A stretch of 64,000 bases of DNA from UBA8389 sp964502355 (GTDB taxonomy: Bacteria; Bacteroidota; Bacteroidia; Bacteroidales; UBA1402), in contig CAZCWK010000008.1 in NCBI GenBank assembly GCA_964502355.1, forward strand, positions 1 to 64,000, given 5' to 3'. The position numbers and the translations under genes were made by a program. Under the pieces are notes generated by a model. It was not told the origin of the DNA and searched no databases. It was given only the letters and a program-made list of their open reading frames with translations. Each line of letters opens with the position of its first letter. Positions within the stretch are counted from its first letter, which is position 1. Below are positions 58,614 to 64,000 of this stretch, one piece after another.

Positions 58614-60623
58614 TTATTTTTTTTTCAATACTACAGCAGTTCTTGCAGGTAAATAAAGCCTTAACCATTCCAGCTCAGTATTTTTCTCAATACCATTTTG
58701 AGTAAAATGTTCAATGCTTTCATTCAAAAGTCCGAATCCTCCGAATTCTACTGAATCTGTATTTAAAACTATTTTATAGCTACCCTTATCTACAAGCATT
58801 CCGTAACCGGTATAAGATTTGTAAGGATGAAGATTAATTACGAAAAGATAATTGTTTCTCTGGAATGCCAAAACCTGATCGCTATCATTTATACATCTTT
58901 GTACAGGGCCACTCTTCAGGAAATTTTTATCTGATTTTATAAGCTTGATAAGCGCCTTGTCAAAACCTAGTAAAAAATGGTATTTCAGATTTTCATCATC
59001 AGCAAGATTCCATTGACGACGCGCATATTTGTAAGACCATCCATTACCTTCTCTTGGGAAATCAATCCATTCGGGATGACCGAATTCATTACCCATGAAA
59101 TTAAGATAACCGCCATTTATCGTGGAAGCGGTGAGAAGTCTTATTATTTTATGCAAGGCAATACCTCTTTCAACGACAAAATTCTGATCATCCTTCATCA
59201 TGTGCCAATACATTTCAGAATCAATGAGTCTGAAAATTATAGTTTTGTCACCAACAAGTGCCTGATCGTGGCTTTCAGCATAATTTATGGTTTTTTCGTC
59301 AGCCCTGCGATTTGTTAGTTCCCACCATATACTACCTGGTTTCCATTGTTCGTCCTTTAATTCTTTGATAAGCTTAATCCAGAAATCAGGTATGCCCATT
59401 GCCATACGGTAATCGAAACCTATACCTCCGCTTTTTACAGGACATGCCACACCCGGCATACCGCTTACTTCCTCCGCGATTGTTATTGCTTTTGGCTTTA
59501 TTTCATGTATTAGTTTATTGGCTAATGTAAGATAGCAAATTGCATCACCATCCTGATTTCCGTTAAAATAATCTCCATAGCCGCTGAAACTTTCACCAAG
59601 ACCGTGATTGAAGTACAACATTGATGTAACTCCATCAAATCTGAAACCATCAAAGTCAAATTCTTCTATCCAGTATTTACAGTTAGAAAGCAGGAAATGT
59701 AAAACTTCATCTTTACGATAATCAAAGCATAATGAATCCCATGCAGGATGTTCGCTCCTGAAATAAAGATCCTGTCTGCCGTCAATAGCGCCAAGACCTT
59801 CAACAGTATTTTTAACGGCATGAGAATGAACTATATCCATTATTACGGCAATGCCCATTTCATGAGCTTCATCAATCAATTTTTTTAGTTCATCAGGGGT
59901 GCCAAATCTTGAGGCAGGGGCGAAGAAGTTTGATACATGATAACCGAATGAACCATAGTAAGGATGTTCCTGGATAGCCATTATCTGCAAAGCATTGTAT
60001 CCCGCTCTGGCTACTCTTGGCAGCACATTTAATCTGAATTCATCGTAAGTACCAACTTTTTCTTCTTGTGTCGCCATTCCGATATGACATTCATAAATCA
60101 GCAATGGATTTGTGTTTGGGACAACTTTTTTTGACCTGAAGACGTATTTCTCCTCAGGATCCCATACCTGTGCACTAAAAATTCTTGTTTGACTATCCTG
60201 AACAACTCTCCAGGAATATGATGGCAATCTTTCACCTGAACCTCCGGGCCACTCAACGAAAATCTTATACAGATCTCCATGCTTAATATTACCCAAAGGG
60301 ATTGTAAGCTCCCATATACCTGACTGAGTGAGGTTTAGCCGATATTCATTCAGCTTATTCCAGTTATTGAAATCTCCAATCAAAAATACATTAGTCGCAT
60401 TTGGAGCCCATTCCCTAAATGTCCAGTAATCAACACCTTTCTGCAGACCAAAGAAGTTATAACCGTTCGCAAATTCAGCTAAAGTTTTACCTTTTGTAAT
60501 ATTCTCTTCGCGGTTTTTTGCATAAACATGTCTACCTGACAGAGCATCACTATAGGGCTCCAACCAGGGGTCATTCTTCACAATCTTTAAATTTTCTTTC
60601 TTTTTGACAGAAGAATCAATCAT
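58614..60623 (-). CDS. glgB: 1,4-alpha-glucan branching enzyme, GH13_8 type
   Basis: The enzyme makes alpha-1,6 branches in glycogen. The 669-residue protein has an N-terminal CBM48 (FREWAPNATNVFLIGDFNNWNKLNEYRL, about residues 65-95) and a GH13 barrel with VIMDIVHSHAVKN, the nucleophile region FDGFRFDGVTSMLYFNHG (Asp), the acid/base ITIAEEVSGMPG (Glu) and NYAESHDQALVGDKT. These features and the length resemble the eukaryote-like GH13_8 subgroup rather than E. coli GlgB. A YhcH protein gene precedes it by 10 bp. Confidence 0.94.
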   Translation of the reverse strand: MIDSSVKKKENLKIVKNDPWLEPYSDALSGRHVYAKNREENITKGKTLAEFANGYNFFGLQKGVDYWTFREWAPNATNVFLIGDFNNWNKLNEYRLNLTQSGIWELTIPLGNIKHGDLYKIFVEWPGGSGERLPSYSWRVVQDSQTRIFSAQVWDPEEKYVFRSKKVVPNTNPLLIYECHIGMATQEEKVGTYDEFRLNVLPRVARAGYNALQIMAIQEHPYYGSFGYHVSNFFAPASRFGTPDELKKLIDEAHEMGIAVIMDIVHSHAVKNTVEGLGAIDGRQDLYFRSEHPAWDSLCFDYRKDEVLHFLLSNCKYWIEEFDFDGFRFDGVTSMLYFNHGLGESFSGYGDYFNGNQDGDAICYLTLANKLIHEIKPKAITIAEEVSGMPGVACPVKSGGIGFDYRMAMGIPDFWIKLIKELKDEQWKPGSIWWELTNRRADEKTINYAESHDQALVGDKTIIFRLIDSEMYWHMMKDDQNFVVERGIALHKIIRLLTASTINGGYLNFMGNEFGHPEWIDFPREGNGWSYKYARRQWNLADDENLKYHFLLGFDKALIKLIKSDKNFLKSGPVQRCINDSDQVLAFQRNNYLFVINLHPYKSYTGYGMLVDKGSYKIVLNTDSVEFGGFGLLNESIEHFTQNGIEKNTELEWLRLYLPARTAVVLKKK

Positions 60624-60633
60624 CTTAGTCTGA

Positions 60634-61080
60634 TTAAATTTGAATTTTAATTACAGCTTTTTTTATTGGTCCGTTTCCAATGGCAGGAGCATGACCGTCT
60701 TCAGGAAAGAAAATCGTGAATTCTCCCGGATTGACAACTACGTATGCAGTAGGTTTGTCCTTGTAAAATATTATATCCTTTTGTTCATTATAAGGTTCCA
60801 GCTCTTCTTGACAATTATCTAAAGGAAGCCAGCCCATAGTTTCAACGCCTTCCAAAACTATCTGGATGTCAATATATTTCTTATGAGCTTCCATTTTTGC
60901 GTTTTCCGGTTTCTTACCTTCAATTTCCATGACTGAAATATAAAGATTATCTCCGTCAAGTATGATTTTACCGGGTTCGGATTTCGAAAGATCATTTACA
61001 GCTAAATAATCAAATGCTTGTTTGAAATAAGGATTTAAGGAAAAATATTTCCCTGAGTTTTTTAATGAATCTAATACCAT
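60634..61080 (-). CDS. YhcH/YjgK/YiaL family protein (DUF386)
   Basis: The 148-residue protein is a small cupin-like fold. Family motifs are the central EAHKKYIDIQIVLEGVETMGW, with the conserved His and Glu region, and FTIFFPEDGHAPAIGNG near the C-terminus. Some relatives anomerise sugars such as sialic acid; the substrate here is unknown. It leads the set yhcH-glgB-lrp and has its own promoter. Link to carbohydrate storage is inferred from the 10-bp gap to glgB only. Confidence 0.88.
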   Translation of the reverse strand: MVLDSLKNSGKYFSLNPYFKQAFDYLAVNDLSKSEPGKIILDGDNLYISVMEIEGKKPENAKMEAHKKYIDIQIVLEGVETMGWLPLDNCQEELEPYNEQKDIIFYKDKPTAYVVVNPGEFTIFFPEDGHAPAIGNGPIKKAVIKIQI

Positions 61081-61144
61081 GATACGTTTTACTTTATAAT
61101 CAGAAGTTTTTAGCTATATTTAGTATATATCAGCAACGATACTA

Positions 61145-61175
61145 CAAATATAATTTTAATTCGAAAGAATTCAAA
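61145..61175 (-). promoter_or_regulatory. Promoter for the yhcH-glgB set
   Basis: On the minus strand TTTG (complement of 61172-61175), a 19-base spacer and TATATTTG (complement of 61145-61152) fit the consensus fully. The predicted leader is about 60 bases. Confidence 0.7.
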
Positions 61176-61182
61176 AAAGTAT

Positions 61183-61190
61183 TAAATTTG
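61183..61190 (+). promoter_or_regulatory. Promoter -7 box for the CPA2 antiporter
   Basis: TAAATTTG fits TAnnTTTG exactly, without a clear -33 box at the usual spacing. The start near 61196 leaves about 21 bases. It sits just beyond the -33 box of the divergent yhcH promoter. Confidence 0.45.
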
Positions 61191-61216
61191 TAATAATCAC
61201 ATAAGAAAATAGATTT

Positions 61217-63556
61217 ATGCCTCATATACCATCTCTGATTTATGATTTGGCCCTGATTCTCATATCTGCAGGTTTGATGACACTGCTATTTAAATGGCTT
61301 AAACAACCTCTTGTTTTAGGCTATATTGTAGCTGGTATGTTGGCAGGTCCTTATATTGATATATTGCCGATTTCTGTTAAAGATACTCACAATATTCAGA
61401 CCTGGGCCGATATTGGTGTAATATTTCTGCTTTTTGCTCTTGGTATGGAGTTTAGCCTGAAAAAGCTCTTTCAGGTAGGAAAGACAGCTTTTATTACAGC
61501 AATTGTTGTTGTTACAGGAATGATGCTGACAGGTTATATTGTTGGGAGTCTGCTGAAATGGACACCTATGGATTGTCTTTTTCTCGGCGGAATGTTATCC
61601 ATGTCATCTACAGCGATAATAATTAAATCTTTTAATGATCTGGGGGTCAGTAAACAGACATTTACAAAACTTGTTTTTGGAGTTTTAGTTGTTGAGGACC
61701 TTGTGGCTGTTATATTGATGGTTTTGCTTTCAACAATATCAGTAAGTAAGGAATTTGATGGGGCACAATTATTGTTTGTTATTTCTAAACTGCTGTTTTT
61801 CCTGTCACTTTGGTTTATTTTCGGGGTATTCCTGATTCCCACTTTCCTGAAAAAAACAAGGAATTTGATGAATGAAGAGACTTTACTTATAATTTCAGTA
61901 GGTCTTTGTCTGGTTATGGTCGTTCTTGCTGTCGGCGCCGGATTCTCTGCTGCATTAGGTGCTTTCATTATGGGTTCCATTCTTGCTGAAACCAATGATG
62001 TTAAAAGAATTGAGAAGCTCATGGAGCCCCTGAAAATTGTCTTTGGAGCGATATTCTTTGTTTCTGTCGGGATGTTGGTACAGCCTGTTATTATTATGCA
62101 ATATATATGGCCAATCGTTATTTTAATTTGCGTTGTGATACTAGGTCAGCTTTTGTTTTCAACTACAGGTTTCCTGTTGTCAGGACAAACGCTTCAGGTT
62201 TCAATTAAATCAGGCTTTAGCTTAGGACAAACAGGAGAGTTCGCCTTCATTATAGCAAATTTGGGTTTATCTCTGAAAGTGATTGATCCGTTTTTATATC
62301 CGGTAATAATTGCCGTGTCAGTATTTACAATTTTCACAACTCCTTTTGTGATGAAACTTTCAGATCCTTTTTACCATTTTTTGAATAGGGTATTGCCTGA
62401 TAATATCAAATACAAGCTAAACCAGCAGAGAGGAGAGAAGGATCTTTCCACGAGTAAGAAAGCGTGGAGCGTATTAATAAAGGATTTAATAAGCTCATTG
62501 TTCGTAATTGCTACTGTTGTAATTGCAATATTATTTATTTCGATCAATTATTTATTGCCATTTTTAAAGAATGAGATGCCGGAATGGCTGGCTTCATCAA
62601 TTTCATTTCTACTGACCATTGTTGCTATGTCACCTTTTTTGAAAGCTTTGATGAGTAATAATGTTAACTCTGCAACGGTGCTTAATCTGTGGATGGAAAG
62701 GACCAAAAACCGGAATATTATCATGTTACTGATGGGTATAAGAGTCTTTATTGTATTTCTGGCTTTACTAATCATTACAAACCGTTTTTTTGATATTCCG
62801 ATATATATCAACATCTTATTAGCCCTGTTATTGCTGATTGGTATTTTTAAGTCCAAGTCATTGCTCCGCCGTTTCTGGAAACTTGAGTCGAGGTTTCTTA
62901 TTAACCTGAATGAAAGGCAGATGGAAGAAAACCTGAAAAAGATTGAATCAAATAAAGGTGTAATGTTTTTGAGTGACATGGCTGCAAATCATTGGCTTGA
63001 TTACAAAATTTTTACCTGTGCGCTAAGATTAAGAAGAGGCAGTAGTTTTGTTGGTAAAAGGATCAGGGATCTTGATTTGAGAGATGATTACAGCATAAAC
63101 GTTATAAGAATCCGTACTAAATCAAATGATTTTATTAATATTCCCAAAGGGGATTATGAACTAAAAGAAGGTGACACTTTAAGAGTTGCAGGTAAAAGAA
63201 GTTCGCTGAGGAAGTTGCAGGAAGATGAATCCATAAATCTTGAATTTGTAGATCATTCTTTTGTTACAATGCATGGTTTCTCAAAACTTGAGTATAACAG
63301 GAAGGAAGAGCGCGAACGTATTACCTGTTCAGGTATTCCGTTAAGCGAGAAGTCACCTTTGACCGGTAAAAATCTTATTGAGTCAAATATAAGTGCAAGG
63401 ACAAAATGTCTTGTCATTGGCCTTGAGAGGCTGAACCGTCAGATTGTTAATCCTGAAGCCACGACAACTCTTGAAGCAGGAGATGTAGTATGGTTGATAG
63501 GTGAGGAGAAACCGGTTTCAAAACATATTGAACAGAATGTTTATTTCATTGATTAG
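61217..63556 (+). CDS. CPA2 family monovalent cation/proton antiporter with two TrkA-C domains
   Basis: The 779-residue protein has a Na+/H+-exchanger core (about residues 1-390; FLLFALGMEFSLKKLFQVGK, FGVLVVEDLVAVILMVLLS with the transport-site acidic residues, FKIVFGAIFFVSVGM-like). Four extra membrane helices (about 410-555) follow, then two TrkA-C-type domains (about 610-680, RRGSSFVGKRIRDLDL; 700-775, KSPLTGKNLIESNI). It lacks the NAD-binding TrkA-N domain of KefB/KefC, so regulation differs from glutathione-gated Kef. A K+ or Na+ efflux role is likely. It is a single gene. Confidence 0.9.
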   Translation: MPHIPSLIYDLALILISAGLMTLLFKWLKQPLVLGYIVAGMLAGPYIDILPISVKDTHNIQTWADIGVIFLLFALGMEFSLKKLFQVGKTAFITAIVVVTGMMLTGYIVGSLLKWTPMDCLFLGGMLSMSSTAIIIKSFNDLGVSKQTFTKLVFGVLVVEDLVAVILMVLLSTISVSKEFDGAQLLFVISKLLFFLSLWFIFGVFLIPTFLKKTRNLMNEETLLIISVGLCLVMVVLAVGAGFSAALGAFIMGSILAETNDVKRIEKLMEPLKIVFGAIFFVSVGMLVQPVIIMQYIWPIVILICVVILGQLLFSTTGFLLSGQTLQVSIKSGFSLGQTGEFAFIIANLGLSLKVIDPFLYPVIIAVSVFTIFTTPFVMKLSDPFYHFLNRVLPDNIKYKLNQQRGEKDLSTSKKAWSVLIKDLISSLFVIATVVIAILFISINYLLPFLKNEMPEWLASSISFLLTIVAMSPFLKALMSNNVNSATVLNLWMERTKNRNIIMLLMGIRVFIVFLALLIITNRFFDIPIYINILLALLLLIGIFKSKSLLRRFWKLESRFLINLNERQMEENLKKIESNKGVMFLSDMAANHWLDYKIFTCALRLRRGSSFVGKRIRDLDLRDDYSINVIRIRTKSNDFINIPKGDYELKEGDTLRVAGKRSSLRKLQEDESINLEFVDHSFVTMHGFSKLEYNRKEERERITCSGIPLSEKSPLTGKNLIESNISARTKCLVIGLERLNRQIVNPEATTTLEAGDVVWLIGEEKPVSKHIEQNVYFID

Positions 63557-63704
63557 ACTTTGACAATCAGAGAATTAATTAATCTATTTGTAAGTTTGTT
63601 TATTTACAGATCATCTCAGCATTTTTATTGTAAATATTTAAAGCATAGCTCTAAATTACTAATTTTATCATGACTTATTTCTCATGGTCGTGTTTAAATA
63701 AATG

Positions 63705-63761
63705 CTGAGACGCCGACACAGTATGGCTGAGACGCCGACTCAGGATAACTGAGACGCCGAC
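63705..63761. repeat. Three tandem 22-bp units with the 13-mer CTGAGACGCCGAC
   Basis: CTGAGACGCCGAC occurs exactly at 63705-63717, 63727-63739 and 63749-63761, with a strict 22-base period. The two 9-base spacers (ACAGTATGG, TCAGGATAA) share five positions. In the second unit CTGAG and CTCAG can form a short hairpin around ACGCCGA. The GC-rich units stand out in AT-rich non-coding DNA. Function is unknown; this is not a CRISPR array because spacers are too short. Confidence 0.85.
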
Positions 63762-63909
63762 CCGGCAAAAAAAATAACCTTGCTGAGATTTATTAAATAA
63801 CAATTGTATTTCAAAGAAGGATGAATACTGTAATCGTTTTATGATTGGGCATAATCATTTTGAGAATTAATACAGAGATATTCGCAAAAACCTTAATTTG
63901 GTGCAAAAT

Positions 63910-63943
63910 AAAGAAGACCATCTCTGATGAGACGGTCTTCTTT
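63910..63943 (-). terminator. Hairpin near the right edge
   Basis: AAAGAAGACC (63910-63919) pairs with GGTCTTCTTT (63934-63943), and TCTC/GAGA (63921-63924 with 63929-63932) extends the stem beyond a single mismatch, leaving a 4-base loop. T residues flank it on the minus strand. It fits an intrinsic terminator for a minus-strand gene to the right. Confidence 0.55.
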
Positions 63944-64000
63944 GTAATCTATTTGAATTCCTGCTTATGCACTCATAGCTGCTTGCATCAGTAAAATTCA

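Larger units (their letters stand above)
63557..64000. other. Non-coding right end of the window (444 bases)
   Basis: I found no convincing gene in this stretch. It contains an AT-rich leader after the antiporter, the three tandem 22-bp repeats at 63705-63761, an AT-rich middle, and a strong hairpin at 63910-63943. On the minus strand the hairpin is followed by TATTTTGC, so it may end a gene whose 3' end lies at or beyond the right edge. Confidence 0.6.

Noticed and set aside
61534..62022. Open minus-strand frame of 162 codons inside the CPA2 antiporter gene
   Set aside because: Antisense shadow of conserved coding sequence with no domain or promoter.
63705..63761. CRISPR array
   Set aside because: Repeats are only 13 bp with 9-base spacers, too short for CRISPR, and no cas genes are present.
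63960..64000. Minus-strand peptide ending MQAAMSA at the right edge
   Set aside because: The frame is preceded by an in-frame TGA at the very edge, so it cannot be the end of a longer gene.

Overview
The window is chromosomal DNA from a low-GC member of the Bacteroidetes, most likely the order Bacteroidales. The evidence is the gene content: a GH97 enzyme, a Nudix-type AraR, TonB receptors, a DUF5606 protein, a PUR-family DUF3276 protein, a long NusB and a T9SS-style C-terminal sorting domain. Many genes are also preceded by the Bacteroidetes promoter form TTTG-N19-21-TAnnTTTG. A type IX sorting domain points away from typical gut Bacteroides towards families such as Paludibacter or Marinilabiliales relatives; this is inference. 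No rRNA, tRNA, CRISPR array, phage or insertion sequence was seen. One 10-N assembly gap lies at 24331-24340, inside galK.

Layout. 1-6.2 kb: vitamin B12 salvage, with the end of a FecCD permease, a BtuD-like ATPase and a TonB receptor, then cobU-cobT-cobS-cobC. 6.2-8.2 kb: a GH97 alpha-glycosidase on the minus strand. 8.3-15.3 kb: a TetR-controlled efflux operon (TolC, HlyD-type lipoprotein, two ABC ATPases, two ABC-2 permeases), resembling the cecR-ybhGFSR operon of E. coli but with the two ATPases unfused. 15.3-18.2 kb: a large Gly-rich outer-membrane beta-barrel on the minus strand. 18.3-21.2 kb: kduI-kduD-DUF4861, for unsaturated uronates from pectin. 21.3-36.9 kb: a galactose/L-arabinose block: galM-MFS-galK, a Na+/sugar symporter, the Nudix regulator AraR, araD-araA-araB, then tkt and rpiB, with an M6 metalloprotease gene inserted on the opposite strand. 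37.7-38.8 kb: a PL10 pectate lyase. 38.8-54.8 kb: mostly housekeeping genes (alpha-oxoamine synthase, engB, recR, a radical SAM/GT2 pair, pth, rplY/ctc, nusB-yajC-ybbR-coaE, recA, a carboxynorspermidine-dehydrogenase-like gene). 54.9-58.1 kb: a TPP riboswitch controlling a TonB receptor and thiamine pyrophosphokinase. 58.1-63.6 kb: an Lrp regulator, a glycogen branching enzyme, a YhcH protein and a CPA2 cation/proton antiporter. The last 440 bases are non-coding and hold three 22-bp tandem repeats.

How it fits together: PL10, KduI/KduD, the arabinose isomerase pathway, the galactose genes and non-oxidative pentose phosphate enzymes make a coherent route for pectin and its arabinan/galactan side chains. 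A shared 15-bp dyad upstream of galM, the symporter, araR and araD suggests that one regulator, AraR, controls all four transcription units. The most notable observations are this operator set, an alpha-oxoamine synthase in which two PLP-contacting residues are changed (motif NDADGFG instead of DDAHGFG), an 11-cysteine repeat tail on the aldose epimerase, two interlocked divergent promoter pairs that predict leaderless mRNAs, a complementary-degenerate ABC ATPase pair, and the 22-bp repeats at the right end. I saw no clearly new multi-gene system; these are leads within otherwise recognisable genes.
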